The notes: generated by a model from the sequence alone, not told the origin. Counted from the stretch's first letter, positions 1-9,408 are shown. The stretch: 51,582 nucleotides of DNA from CAYJEQ01 sp964369235 (GCA_964369235.1 CAYJEQ010000013.1:1-51582); one strand, 5' to 3'. Numbers and translations: made by a program.

Positions 1-48
1 GGCGACCTATAACTGTGTGCTAAGCACACAGTTATTCAGTAAGCATTA
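1..48. repeat. 48-bp repeat with 13-bp hairpin, first copy
   Basis: Positions 1-48 are identical to 26434-26481. The repeat holds a perfect hairpin with 13-bp arms (9-21 and 23-35) around a single central A. Its right end includes the stop codon of spoIIP (complement of 46-48). The first five bases match the right arm end of the neighbouring palindrome in the 26-kb copy, so the repeat very probably continues to the left of the window. There is no T-run after the hairpin in the direction of spoIIP transcription, so it is not a standard terminator. Confidence 0.9.
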
Positions 49-1218
49 TTTATCAGGGGCCAAAACTTTAGACAGTGCTTTTCCTAAAATATCAGCACTG
101 GATTTACTTTCTAGTATTGTGTTGGCATGGGAACCTATCTCTATTAGTAGGGCGCTGTCTGCTAGGTGCTGATTATACTTACCATCTCTTAGATATATTG
201 GACGATTTATATTAGGAATATACATTTCAAGGTATTTATAAAGCTCCACAGCCAGTCTAAGATTATTCTCCCAGTTAGGATTTTCCTCATCTCTACATAC
301 CATTATCATAATTTGGGAATATTTCTTATCATCAATAATGGTTACAGGTTTTACAATTATATTCCCCTCTCGCTCTAGGGCATCTCGGTGCATATCTATA
401 ATAAAACTAATAGAGGGATACTCCTTAAGATAATCCTCTATGGCATTAGCACTATTACTATAGCTACCCGTATAGGAGGGATAGTCATGCTGTGCCCTGT
501 CCTGTATTACATTAATGCCATTTTGCTGTAATTCCTCTACCATTATCTGTGCTACTGCCACCATATTCATATTATTATCGGTAGAGCGCCAACTGCCTCT
601 AGTATCATAGTAATCGCTGTCGTAAACCTCAAAGCTTTCGGTGGCGTGGGTTTGGTAAACTAGCACTTGAGGCTGTGAATTATCTGGAACTGTAGCAGGT
701 ATTAGTGGCTGTGACAGTATGTTCTCTATATCCTCTGTAGTTAAATCCGTAGTATTATTAATGTATACCCCATCTATTAACTCTGCCACCGAGCTATTTT
801 CCCCTGAAAAACTTTCATTTACTATAGTTCCTGTATACTCCTTAGGAATATCAGGGGCAGTAAGAGGGGTTTCGGCTATAGGATTTGGGGTAGCTGAGGG
901 ATTTACTGTAGGTGTAGGGTTGACACTGGGTGTTGGAGTTGGTACTTTGCTAGGCTGTGGTGAGTTTGTAGCTAATGGTAAACTAGGAGATGGGCTGGGG
1001 AGTTTGTCTATTTCGTAGCTATATCGCTCCTCTAATACCTTGGTTGCACCTTCTGGAGAGGTTATCATCATAGAGGTAAGGGCAAGATTTTGGGCGAAGC
1101 TTCCCCCTGCTGGAACTATGGTGGCGGTTATAAAGCTAAATATACTAGGAGAGAGCATAAGCCCTAGAAACAGCATTGCAATTAGGGTGATGTTTTTACT
1201 AAATCTATATTTTTTCAC
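46..1218 (-). CDS. spoIIP: Stage II sporulation protein P (SpoIIP)
   Basis: SpoIIP is the cell-wall amidase/endopeptidase that, with SpoIID and SpoIIM, removes septal peptidoglycan so the mother cell can engulf the forespore. The 390-residue product has one N-terminal membrane anchor (about 10-33), a Pro/Ser/Thr-rich linker (about 73-120) and a C-terminal amidase domain. Visible zinc/catalytic motifs are QTHATES with His191 and Glu194, DMHRD with His277, and LLIEIGSHANT with Glu360, the pattern of the SpoIIP family. The start is GTG at 1218, preceded by a GGAAAGG-type ribosome site. The stop codon lies inside the 48-bp repeat at the window edge. The leader can fold over the ribosome site (see 1229-1314). 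Confidence 0.93.
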   Translation of the reverse strand: MKKYRFSKNITLIAMLFLGLMLSPSIFSFITATIVPAGGSFAQNLALTSMMITSPEGATKVLEERYSYEIDKLPSPSPSLPLATNSPQPSKVPTPTPSVNPTPTVNPSATPNPIAETPLTAPDIPKEYTGTIVNESFSGENSSVAELIDGVYINNTTDLTTEDIENILSQPLIPATVPDNSQPQVLVYQTHATESFEVYDSDYYDTRGSWRSTDNNMNMVAVAQIMVEELQQNGINVIQDRAQHDYPSYTGSYSNSANAIEDYLKEYPSISFIIDMHRDALEREGNIIVKPVTIIDDKKYSQIMIMVCRDEENPNWENNLRLAVELYKYLEMYIPNINRPIYLRDGKYNQHLADSALLIEIGSHANTILESKSSADILGKALSKVLAPDK

Positions 1219-1228
1219 AAATTACAAA

Positions 1229-1314
1229 CCTAACCTTTCCTATAGATGGTGTTATACAGTATATTAATCCACTGTATATAAAATTCCATCTATGTAAGAT
1301 TTATTTAGGTTAGG
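1229..1314 (-). promoter_or_regulatory. Three nested stems in the spoIIP leader
   Basis: Three perfect 8-bp stems are nested: 1229-1236 with 1307-1314, 1242-1249 with 1286-1293, and 1253-1260 with 1271-1278. On the minus strand the outer stem takes up the AGGTTAGG next to the GGAAAGG ribosome site of spoIIP. A role in limiting translation is inferred. The rest of 1315-1600 is very A-T rich and shows nothing else that I can support. Confidence 0.5.
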
Positions 1315-1605
1315 AGTATTTAGGGTAAATGTTTGGAGAAAAATTATATATTTTTTTGTAGTAAATTAATAGAAAATATTACAAAATCTTTTCCAACAAC
1401 ACAAAACAAGATAGTAAATATTGTAAATAAAATTCCAATATATAGCATAATAATATAAAAGATATGCCATATATAGGATATTTTATAATAAAAAGCGATA
1501 TTTATGACTAAACCATTAACAAATGCACTAATTTTTACTAGTATTCAACAAGTTTAATTTGTGTATTTTGTATTAATAATAGAAATTTACAAAAAGTAAA
1601 AAACA

Positions 1606-1634
1606 TTGCAATAATATCACATTTATAATATACT
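1606..1634 (+). promoter_or_regulatory. Sigma-A type promoter of the 1742 gene
   Basis: TTGCAA at 1606-1611 and TATACT at 1629-1634 are 17 bp apart. The predicted start near 1641 gives a leader of about 100 nt before the ATG at 1742. The leader can form a weak hairpin (ACCA and CATAT pairing with ATATG and TGGT, 1638-1677). Confidence 0.6.
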
Positions 1635-1741
1635 AATACCATGAAGCATATAGTGATATCTTAATAATATGGGGTGGTAGCCCTTGTTATTAGGTCATTG
1701 CTTACATAATAAACCTTAACAGACTGAAAGGACGATGAATT

Positions 1742-4147
1742 ATGAAAATGAAAAGAATTATTTCAACAGCTCTTGCATCTGCAATGCTACTATCCACTGG
1801 CATAGTTGCACATGCTACAGATCCAGAACCAAGAATTGATTTAAGTGGACAGCTTTATGTATGGGACGATGTGGAGAACTACCTAGTTACCTACGAAACC
1901 TACCTAAACGACAATGACCTTGACGGACTACCTCATGGGGAAAGCTTCTACCTACTAGTAGTAGATGGCGCAGGGGTTAAATCCCCAGGTGCTCTAGACA
2001 GCGACGATATGAAGAGAGTTAATGTATACGCTGACTGGGAAATCGGTGATAGCTATATTGTTGACGAGGATATCGTTAAGAAGAAGGCTAAAGATGTAAT
2101 CGTAGAAAGCAATACAGTATCTGTAGCTAACACCAATGCACAGGTAACATTATCTGGGCTACCATCTGCTTTTAGCGGATTAACACAGGTGTACTATTTT
2201 AACAATAGTGGTAATGGTTATACCGATGCTCAGTACAATACATTCCTATCAACAGCTAAAGCTTCTGCTATTGACCTACTAGCTGCACAAAGTGGTTTTG
2301 AAGCTGCTGCACTAGCTTATAAGGGTGTTACATCTATCACACCTGCTTACAGCTATACAACTGGTGGAAAAACATATTACTATGTATCTGCTACTGAACT
2401 AATGACAGCACAGTCTATCACATCGGGCAGTACTGGTTATAGGGCTACTGCAGATGGTGAGATATTCGCAGAAAAACTTGATGCTATAGATGAACTACCC
2501 ATAGCTCCATTAACACCAGTTACAACTCCAATATATTTACATGAGGGAGTTATTTATGATGAAGGTGACCTAGATATTTTATTAGAGGGTGAAATTCCTT
2601 ATACTGATGAATTTGATCTTCGCGAGGGTATTAAGGGTTCTATCGGGGCACAAGTGGGTACAGCAGGAGACTATCTACTAATGGACACTGGTTTACCAGA
2701 GTCACTTACAAAGATAACCACAGGTCTAGTGTATAATGATGCTTTACTTCCAGCAACAGTAGCAGAAGCAACAGAGGGTCAGTACCTATATGTTAAAGCA
2801 TCGGGTGACACAATTATTCCAGATGAAGCAACCGTTATATCAGCTGCTGGAGTAACATTTGACGAGGCTACTCATATTGCTGTTGAAGCTGGCACTTATG
2901 TAGATACTGATACCCTGACATATTACAGTGCTGTTGAGGATATCGCCGCGCAAATAGCAGTGGACAGCACATTGAAATTCTACAAAGATACTTCAGACTT
3001 TGTGTATAATTCACAAGATACCTCCGTTACAATAGCAACCTTAAATGCTGATGATTATGTTGAAGGTAAGCTTGTAACTACATCAGAAGAATTAGAAAAT
3101 TTAGTAGATGAAGCTGTTAGGGATGACGCAGCCGAAACTGATGCTAATAGAAATACTGTAAAAGCAGCAGCTCTTAAAACTGATGGATATACAGACGATA
3201 CAACATATTACACAACTGCTGCTGTAGATGCAATGCTTACTGCAGTCCCTACCTACTACACTATAGGTGGCACTAACTATGAAGCGCTAACAGATATTAC
3301 TGGTGTAACAGCCACTACAACACCAGTAGTTATTAACTCAGATAAAACAGCCGCTGGCACAACTGCTGAAACAGTTACGGCTGTGATTGCAGAGCTAAAA
3401 GGATTATCCTCTCTAACAGCTAGCACAGTTAAAACTACCCCTCCTAGCTCTAGAGCTATCACTAGCTCTGATATTATCCTAAGTGGCACCGACTACTACT
3501 ACTTCGTAGAAGTAGAAACCAAAGAATACACAGGTGCTAATGAGCATGATGTACTAGGTGAAGTGTCTGTAGGCACATCTAAGTCCAAGGCAGAAGATTA
3601 CGAAGTTGAGATTGACCTTGTACTAACCGAGGGTGAGTTCGACGGTGGTGCAGAGCAGGACGGAGATGTTGACATCTATCCTAACTCTCCATCTGTAGTA
3701 AGATTCTCTGACTACGCTGATGATATTGCAATTTTCTTCGGTGATGATGCAATGTTCTATGTAGATGCTGGTGGACAGGATGAGCTTAACCTAGCTTACA
3801 ACACCGACTACAACAGAGATATTGCTAACAAGTATGGTTTTGCTAATATTGACTTTATTAACTTTGTAGATCAACCTACCTTTAACCGTAATGGTGATAT
3901 GTTCATCTATGCTGAAAAGGATATGTTTATCTATGAGCTAGTTGATGGGGAAGTACAGGAAATCTCTGGGCTATCCTACGATAATGACGAGGATGCTTGG
4001 GAATTTAGAACTAAGGTCCTTGGCACATATCTAATCTCTGACGAAGAACTACCAGTAGGGGAAGACTTTGTAGAGCCAGAAGCTGAGACCGATACTTCTA
4101 CACCTCCAACATATGTTGGTAAACCAAACCCAGGTACTGGTAGATAA
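1742..4147 (+). CDS. Secreted surface protein of unknown function, long paralogue
   Basis: An 801-residue exported protein that I cannot assign to a known family. Residues 1-26 form a clear signal peptide ending AHA-T. The first ~110 and last ~170 residues resemble the 393-residue product of 8175-9356: both carry a YLNDND-type motif near the N-terminus and a C-terminal block with VVxF, F-V-G-G, DIxFxNF, PxFN and DxFxY-DG. About 400 Thr/Ala/Asp-rich residues are inserted between, containing repeated Tyr-rich strands such as TYYYVSA, TYYTIGG and TDYYYFVE. The protein ends PNPGTGR with no membrane segment, so anchoring is unclear. It is acidic and low in Cys, like S-layer or matrix proteins. Start: ATG with GAAAGGA 9 nt upstream. 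It has its own promoter and a strong terminator. Confidence 0.8.
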   Translation: MKMKRIISTALASAMLLSTGIVAHATDPEPRIDLSGQLYVWDDVENYLVTYETYLNDNDLDGLPHGESFYLLVVDGAGVKSPGALDSDDMKRVNVYADWEIGDSYIVDEDIVKKKAKDVIVESNTVSVANTNAQVTLSGLPSAFSGLTQVYYFNNSGNGYTDAQYNTFLSTAKASAIDLLAAQSGFEAAALAYKGVTSITPAYSYTTGGKTYYYVSATELMTAQSITSGSTGYRATADGEIFAEKLDAIDELPIAPLTPVTTPIYLHEGVIYDEGDLDILLEGEIPYTDEFDLREGIKGSIGAQVGTAGDYLLMDTGLPESLTKITTGLVYNDALLPATVAEATEGQYLYVKASGDTIIPDEATVISAAGVTFDEATHIAVEAGTYVDTDTLTYYSAVEDIAAQIAVDSTLKFYKDTSDFVYNSQDTSVTIATLNADDYVEGKLVTTSEELENLVDEAVRDDAAETDANRNTVKAAALKTDGYTDDTTYYTTAAVDAMLTAVPTYYTIGGTNYEALTDITGVTATTTPVVINSDKTAAGTTAETVTAVIAELKGLSSLTASTVKTTPPSSRAITSSDIILSGTDYYYFVEVETKEYTGANEHDVLGEVSVGTSKSKAEDYEVEIDLVLTEGEFDGGAEQDGDVDIYPNSPSVVRFSDYADDIAIFFGDDAMFYVDAGGQDELNLAYNTDYNRDIANKYGFANIDFINFVDQPTFNRNGDMFIYAEKDMFIYELVDGEVQEISGLSYDNDEDAWEFRTKVLGTYLISDEELPVGEDFVEPEAETDTSTPPTYVGKPNPGTGR

Positions 4148-4180
4148 TATCTAAATTATTATTATTAATAATTAATATTA

Positions 4181-4212
4181 AATCCCCCCGATTAAATCGG
4201 GGGGATTTTTTT
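4181..4212 (+). terminator. Intrinsic terminator after the 1742 gene
   Basis: A 13-bp GC-rich perfect stem (4181-4193 with 4195-4207) is followed by a run of T, 35 nt after the stop codon. Confidence 0.93.
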
Positions 4213-4503
4213 ACACTATATCAGTTGCCAGAGGACACTGTCCTTGACTGACACACAGTGCTACAATCTTATTATAACTAATACCCTTTCATAATCTTGT
4301 AAGCAAGGCTATCTACTATTCTATCGCCAGTGGATTTTATCTATATGTTATAGGTGTTTTAATAGTAGCATACTTTTCTTTTCAGCAAAGCACCATACAA
4401 TCAATAAACACAGTGACAAAATGCACATATGTGCATTATTTCCTCTGCAACAAATAATTTGTTAACAATATGCAACATTTGTATTATTTTATCTGTTTTT
4501 CTG

Positions 4504-4532
4504 TTTACAGGTTACTCCTGTTATGTTATAAT
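4504..4532 (+). promoter_or_regulatory. Sigma-A type promoter of the VWA gene
   Basis: TTTACA at 4504-4509 and TATAAT at 4527-4532 are 17 bp apart. The start near 4539 leaves a 196-nt leader that includes an intrinsic terminator before the coding region. The stretch 4213-4500 shows no gene or clear repeat. Confidence 0.8.
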
Positions 4533-4538
4533 ATTATC

Positions 4539-4735
4539 ATAAAAATTGTAACATATAACTACCATCATAAATTGATTAAACCTATTAAGTTACGCTTTTG
4601 GTTAACTATAGGATTTACAGGTAATTTCATCATATAGTCTAGCCAAACCCCTTAATAGCCATCGGTAGAATTAAGGTGTTTGGTTTTTTTATCCCCTAAG
4701 TAATGCACAAGTTGTGAAAAAGGATAGTGAAAATT
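4539..4735 (+). promoter_or_regulatory. Candidate transcription-attenuation leader
   Basis: The leader contains an intrinsic terminator 5' of its own gene: 4643-4656 pairs with 4670-4683 (one mismatch) followed by seven T at 4684-4690. An upstream segment imitates the terminator's 3' arm: ATTAAG at 4584-4589 and TTTGG at 4597-4601 can pair with CTTAAT (4651-4656) and CCAAA (4643-4647), so it could act as antiterminator. I recognise no known riboswitch aptamer. The terminator is seen directly; the switch is inferred. Confidence 0.6.
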
Positions 4736-7700
4736 ATGAAAAACAAATTAAATAAAACATTTGTTAGCCTAACCATGGCAGTCACCATGATAATGGGTAA
4801 TACTTTGGTATTTGCTAGCCCTGAGGACACAGCAGATAATAGCTTATCTCAGGCTATCTATGACCTAGAATTATACCCAACTCCACAGGAGTTTAATGGG
4901 GAGCTTTACAATGGGCATATAGAGTTAACAGGGCTAGATGTTCAGCTGGATATAGCCCATGGCATACTAGATTATGATCAGTCTATATTAGCACTAAATA
5001 CAGCAATGACAGATAATAATAGCAACGGTGAAACCAGTAATACCCTTTATTTTGATCCCCTTAACCCTAGTGATGTATCCCAGAATATTATAAAAGCCAA
5101 TGTAGATTTTGTGGGCGATGTTCTAGCACAACCTATAAATGTAATGATGGTAATGGATCAGTCTGGATCTATGAACATGGAAGCTAATCAAACCGGTGTA
5201 GCCCATGTTGTATCCCCTTGTATGAGTCCCTATCATTATTACAGAGTTAAGGTTAGTATAAATGGCATAAGCTATTATTATATGATAAATCCTGTAGAAG
5301 CCAAGATTAACAGCACATGGCATGCTGATACAACTATCCCTAGTATCAAAGCTGATATTTCAGCTAAAACAGGATATCCAATAAACCAGATAACTGTAAC
5401 GGCTTTCTCATCTTCCTACCCACCACAGCTAAATCATTATGCCCTAAATGACACCAGTGTAAAGCCTAGTAAACAATTATACCTTACTACCGATACAACT
5501 ATCAGTGATACATATACTTACATACCAGCCTTTACCCCTTTTGTACCTTCTGGTGATCAGCTTTACTACTCACCTTTGTATAATAATATAGATGATGAAG
5601 GTAATGACATTACCAGCACAGAGGATTACATATCCTATCTAGATAATAACAATCTATGTTATGATAGAATGTTAGTGTCTAAGATACTATTTAAAGATCT
5701 GTCCGAAATCTCACTGGAGGGTGTGGGTAATAAGATTGGCTATGTTCAGTTTGCCTACGAAATCATACACGAAAACCCTCTAATATCAAGCTCCTTTGAC
5801 AGTGACTTTACCCATGTAACAGGATATAAGCACACCAATTATAGATTAGCCTTAACTAGAGCAAGAGAGCTTATCGATGCTGATGTGGTATCCGATGATC
5901 CTAATGCATTAACCCCTAAGAATTTTATTATATTCGTTTCTGATGGAGAGCCTTATGGAACTAACCCAACAGTGGACAGCGACTTTATGAAAACATTTAT
6001 TGAGGAAACCGACGCCATAGTTTACTTTGCAGGTCTTGACCTTAACGGTACTGCTTTTGGCACATGGTCGAATATTATTGCCACAACCGGAGATAGCGAA
6101 GATGAATCTCTAGCAAAAAATGGTACAGGGTTAGCTGGTATGCTTGATATTCGTAGCGAGCTTGAAACTATAATAAACTCTGCCTCTACTATAGATGTAA
6201 ATATAGATCCACTATTCCAGTTAAAGGTAGACGAGAATCACCCTATAGAGCTAACATGGCGTGGCAAGAAAGAAACTAGCACATCTAGCCTTAAGATTAC
6301 AGATATAGGCGACCTTGAGGCAAATGGCATTACATACAATAGAGAAACAGGAGAGATTAGTTGGTATATTAGCCAGCGCGAGGTTGTTGAAGCGAGATTT
6401 AGCTACTATCAGCAACTGGACACCGAGAAAATTGACTGGACAGCTATTGAAACAGAAGGTAAACAAACTGCTCAGGTGTTAAAGGACAGCATGGTTGAAT
6501 TTGTTGATGTAAATGGATTTGTTAGGGAAAAAACTTCAACCAACCCTACAGAGATTACTATTGGACAGTCCAGCCAAATCAGAATATCAAACCAAAGCAT
6601 TACCCCTGAAAATGTAGTAGTAGGAGATAGAATATTCTATTCTATTACTGTAACAAATACAGGAGAGGTAGATGGAGATAATCTAATAATACAGCAGTCC
6701 ATTCCAGAACACACCAGCTATCACTCCCATACAGCCAGCATCAAAACAGATTCTGGGGCTACTGTTACAGGAATATATCACCAAGATGATAGTGAGATAA
6801 TCTTTACTATTCCTAGCCTAAAGGCTGGTGAAAGTGTAAAGGTAGATTATTCTGTTGTTGCTGATGTTTATAGCACCACTATAAATAGTGTAGCTAAACT
6901 AGGGGTAACTGGAAATCCTATTACACTAGATGAAGAAGGAACTCCCATCCTAGAGGCTATGACTATTACCCATTACACAGCAGAGGAAGTGATCCTAACA
7001 CCCACTCCACTACCTACAGAAGACAATGATGATGGAAGTAGACCTGGGGGAGGCGGTGGAGGTGGTAGCTCTACACCAGAACCTACAAGCGAAACCACGC
7101 CGGAGCCTACAGCAGAAGCTACATCTACACCTACTGCCACCGAAACTGTAGCAGCTACAATCCCTCCAACTATAGCGCCAACTACAGCCCCTACAGAAAC
7201 ACCAACTGTAGAGGATACCCTACCAACAGATGATAACCAACCATCTCCAAGCTCACCTGTTACTAGTGAATCCCCTGAGCCTACAGAGGGTGCTACTACA
7301 CCAGAGCCTACTTCCACCGAAACAATAGCAGGCATAGTGGAGGATAATGACAATGGAGAAAGACCGGATGATGATGAATCAGAGGAATCAGAGGAAGATC
7401 CACAGCCCCAAGACAATGAGCCTCCTACTGATGTAACTACAGTTACAATAGATGGACAGGAGCTTGATCCTGAGGACTTTACCATTGATGAGGGTGGGAA
7501 TCTAGTAATATCTCAAGAAGTCCTTGATACTCTAGGTGATACAGAGCATAGCATACAGGTTGTTTCCTCTGATAATAAAATCTACGAAACAGTTATAACT
7601 AGTGATGGCACTATACCACTTTCTGCCTTTCAGCTAATTATAGATGATAGTGGAAATGGTTGGAGCTTATTTGATTTAATGATGACTGTGTTATCTCTGC

Positions 7701-8056
7701 TATTTACTCTACTTTATTTAATGTCCAAGCCTAAGGAAGTGGAGGAAGAAGATGCATCAGAAAAATCAGCAGATATTAACTACCCAAGCTACAGCACTAA
7801 GGAATACACAGCCACTACCCCTAAAGAACAGGAAGTTAAAACCAAGAAAAGACGCCTTATTACTGTGGGGATGTTATTAGCAACTGTATTTAGTGTGATT
7901 TTACTATTTATTACACAGGACTTTACTGCCCCTAGAGTGTTCTTTGATCCATGGAGCATTATATTTGGTGGTATTACACTTATACAGGTTTTAGTATCTA
8001 TAGCCATTAGCAAAAAAGAAGAACCTCAAAACAATACTCAGCATAATTATCAGTAA
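4736..8056 (+). CDS. Membrane-anchored von Willebrand factor A protein
   Basis: A 1106-residue surface protein with signal peptide, VWA adhesion domain, DUF11-like repeat and C-terminal membrane segments. The metal site (MIDAS) is complete: DQSGS (Asp141, Ser143, Ser145), Thr367 in the YKHTN motif and Asp403 in SDGEP. About 150 Tyr-rich residues (about 152-305) are inserted after the DxSxS strand, which is unusual. A segment with VVVGD and ITVTNTGEVDGD (about 620-720) resembles conserved-repeat stalk domains. A Pro/Thr/Glu-rich, Gly-run spacer (about 755-885) is followed by three hydrophobic segments (about 985-1005, 1043-1062, 1072-1090), not by a sortase signal. A GTG at 4727 is in frame, but AAAGGA lies only 2 nt before it and 11 nt before the ATG at 4736, so the ATG is preferred. 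It faces its secreted neighbours and probably shares their role at the cell surface. Confidence 0.85.
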   Translation: MKNKLNKTFVSLTMAVTMIMGNTLVFASPEDTADNSLSQAIYDLELYPTPQEFNGELYNGHIELTGLDVQLDIAHGILDYDQSILALNTAMTDNNSNGETSNTLYFDPLNPSDVSQNIIKANVDFVGDVLAQPINVMMVMDQSGSMNMEANQTGVAHVVSPCMSPYHYYRVKVSINGISYYYMINPVEAKINSTWHADTTIPSIKADISAKTGYPINQITVTAFSSSYPPQLNHYALNDTSVKPSKQLYLTTDTTISDTYTYIPAFTPFVPSGDQLYYSPLYNNIDDEGNDITSTEDYISYLDNNNLCYDRMLVSKILFKDLSEISLEGVGNKIGYVQFAYEIIHENPLISSSFDSDFTHVTGYKHTNYRLALTRARELIDADVVSDDPNALTPKNFIIFVSDGEPYGTNPTVDSDFMKTFIEETDAIVYFAGLDLNGTAFGTWSNIIATTGDSEDESLAKNGTGLAGMLDIRSELETIINSASTIDVNIDPLFQLKVDENHPIELTWRGKKETSTSSLKITDIGDLEANGITYNRETGEISWYISQREVVEARFSYYQQLDTEKIDWTAIETEGKQTAQVLKDSMVEFVDVNGFVREKTSTNPTEITIGQSSQIRISNQSITPENVVVGDRIFYSITVTNTGEVDGDNLIIQQSIPEHTSYHSHTASIKTDSGATVTGIYHQDDSEIIFTIPSLKAGESVKVDYSVVADVYSTTINSVAKLGVTGNPITLDEEGTPILEAMTITHYTAEEVILTPTPLPTEDNDDGSRPGGGGGGGSSTPEPTSETTPEPTAEATSTPTATETVAATIPPTIAPTTAPTETPTVEDTLPTDDNQPSPSSPVTSESPEPTEGATTPEPTSTETIAGIVEDNDNGERPDDDESEESEEDPQPQDNEPPTDVTTVTIDGQELDPEDFTIDEGGNLVISQEVLDTLGDTEHSIQVVSSDNKIYETVITSDGTIPLSAFQLIIDDSGNGWSLFDLMMTVLSLLFTLLYLMSKPKEVEEEDASEKSADINYPSYSTKEYTATTPKEQEVKTKKRRLITVGMLLATVFSVILLFITQDFTAPRVFFDPWSIIFGGITLIQVLVSIAISKKEEPQNNTQHNYQ

Positions 8057-8125
8057 GTTTAATATTATAGTACCCCAAGAGAATTTCACCCCAACAATTA
8101 GTATATAGCCATATTGCATAAAGCA

Positions 8126-8158
8126 AAAAGTGAGGTATCCAGTGGATACCTCACTTTT
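8126..8158. terminator. Bidirectional terminator between convergent genes
   Basis: A perfect 15-bp hairpin (8126-8140 with 8144-8158), with A-run on the left and T-run on the right, sits between the stop of the VWA gene and the stop of the minus-strand gene at 8175. It can serve both. Confidence 0.93.
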
Positions 8159-8174
8159 AATTATAATATTAATA

Positions 8175-9356
8175 TTACTCTGCTAAAGTTGCGTCTGTAA
8201 CAGCCTCTGTGATTGGTGTTGCTGGAACACTTTCCATAGTGCCATTAAATATAGTTAAGTCCAGCTCAGCATCAGCATAAACAAAGCTATCTGGGAACTG
8301 CTTAAGGGTAAGGTTTATACCATCGCCATATTCATTAGGTGTAACCTGAGAATTAGGTCTGATAATTTCTTCTAGAGTTACCAGCTTACCATCCATCATA
8401 GCATATACAAAGGCGTCTTCCTCAGTGTATAGATCCCATAAACCGAAGTGATTAAACATAGGCTTACTAGGGAAGTTTGTAAAGTAAATATCAGTAGTAG
8501 GGTATGCCTTTAATACATCCATATTAGGCTCACCAGTAAATGATAAGAATAGGTCCTCCTGATCAGCTAATCCACCTACAGTAAACATACCTACTCCAGC
8601 GAAGTCAAGGTCTACAACATCTGCGCTATCATATCCATCAAAAGTCACTACAGGTGCACCCTGTGATTGGTTATAGATTGATGGTGGTAGCATAGGTGAA
8701 AACGGGATTATATTATTAGATGTACTTGCATATATAGGGTATATTGTTTCCTCAGGGCTTTGAGTATCATATCCAACAGTAGCAAATCGGCTACCACTTA
8801 GCTGTAATTCATCGGTGTATGCACTAGGGCTACTTTTGTATACTCTAAGATTACCAACTAGATCCACCTTATCTATATCTAGGTTTTCTTTAATTTCTAT
8901 TACCACTCCCGCAGCAGTAACTAGCTCCCCTATCTCAACCACACCTGGCGTATCTGTTTCCTTTATTACTCTACCACCAACAGTCTCTATTGATACAGAT
9001 TTTACAGCATCTTCTGAGAAATCAAACTGCCAGTTTGCCTGTACTCTCCAACGATAGACATCTTCCTTAGTAGCAGGAGCAATAAAATCTCCTTCACTCT
9101 CAGGATCATAGGCATGTAAAGGAGTAAATATTCTATCACCAGGCTGTAAAGCAGAGGTATCAGCATACCCAGAGCCGTCAATACTATTATCATCATTTAA
9201 ATAATACCAAAAGCTTATACCACTTATGTGATCTACCATATTGCCTAAAAACACTATATCCCCTTCTTCTAATTCTCCATCATTAGCAAATACAGTAGTA
9301 GGCATTGCTAATATCATTGCTGTTGCTAGGATTGTTGATAATAATTTTTTTAACAT
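8175..9356 (-). CDS. Secreted surface protein of unknown function, short paralogue
   Basis: A 393-residue exported protein with a signal peptide (1-25, ending VFA-N). It matches the ends of the 801-residue product of 1742-4147. Shared features are the YYLNDDN-DG motif near residue 36-46, a following domain with W-x-F and alternating strands, and the C-terminal block (about 235-345) with PVVTF, MFTVGG, DIYFTNF, PMFN and DAFVYAMMDG. I know of no function for this family. No membrane anchor or sortase signal is visible. The start is ATG with AAAGGA 9 nt upstream. A consensus promoter and a ~107-nt leader with a strong hairpin lie upstream. Confidence 0.8.
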   Translation of the reverse strand: MLKKLLSTILATAMILAMPTTVFANDGELEEGDIVFLGNMVDHISGISFWYYLNDDNSIDGSGYADTSALQPGDRIFTPLHAYDPESEGDFIAPATKEDVYRWRVQANWQFDFSEDAVKSVSIETVGGRVIKETDTPGVVEIGELVTAAGVVIEIKENLDIDKVDLVGNLRVYKSSPSAYTDELQLSGSRFATVGYDTQSPEETIYPIYASTSNNIIPFSPMLPPSIYNQSQGAPVVTFDGYDSADVVDLDFAGVGMFTVGGLADQEDLFLSFTGEPNMDVLKAYPTTDIYFTNFPSKPMFNHFGLWDLYTEEDAFVYAMMDGKLVTLEEIIRPNSQVTPNEYGDGINLTLKQFPDSFVYADAELDLTIFNGTMESVPATPITEAVTDATLAE

Positions 9357-9408
9357 TGTGTGTGTCCTTTCTTCTGTAGGGATTGCCCTATTTATTTAGA
9401 TAATTTTC

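Noticed and set aside
4110..4147. Sortase signal in the end PNPGTGR
   Set aside because: No hydrophobic segment or positive tail follows; the protein stops there.
6973..7485. A 170-codon open frame on the minus strand within the VWA gene
   Set aside because: It is the mirror of the Pro/Thr-rich spacer, made of Ser/Val/Gly repeats, with no ribosome site; the plus-strand gene explains it.
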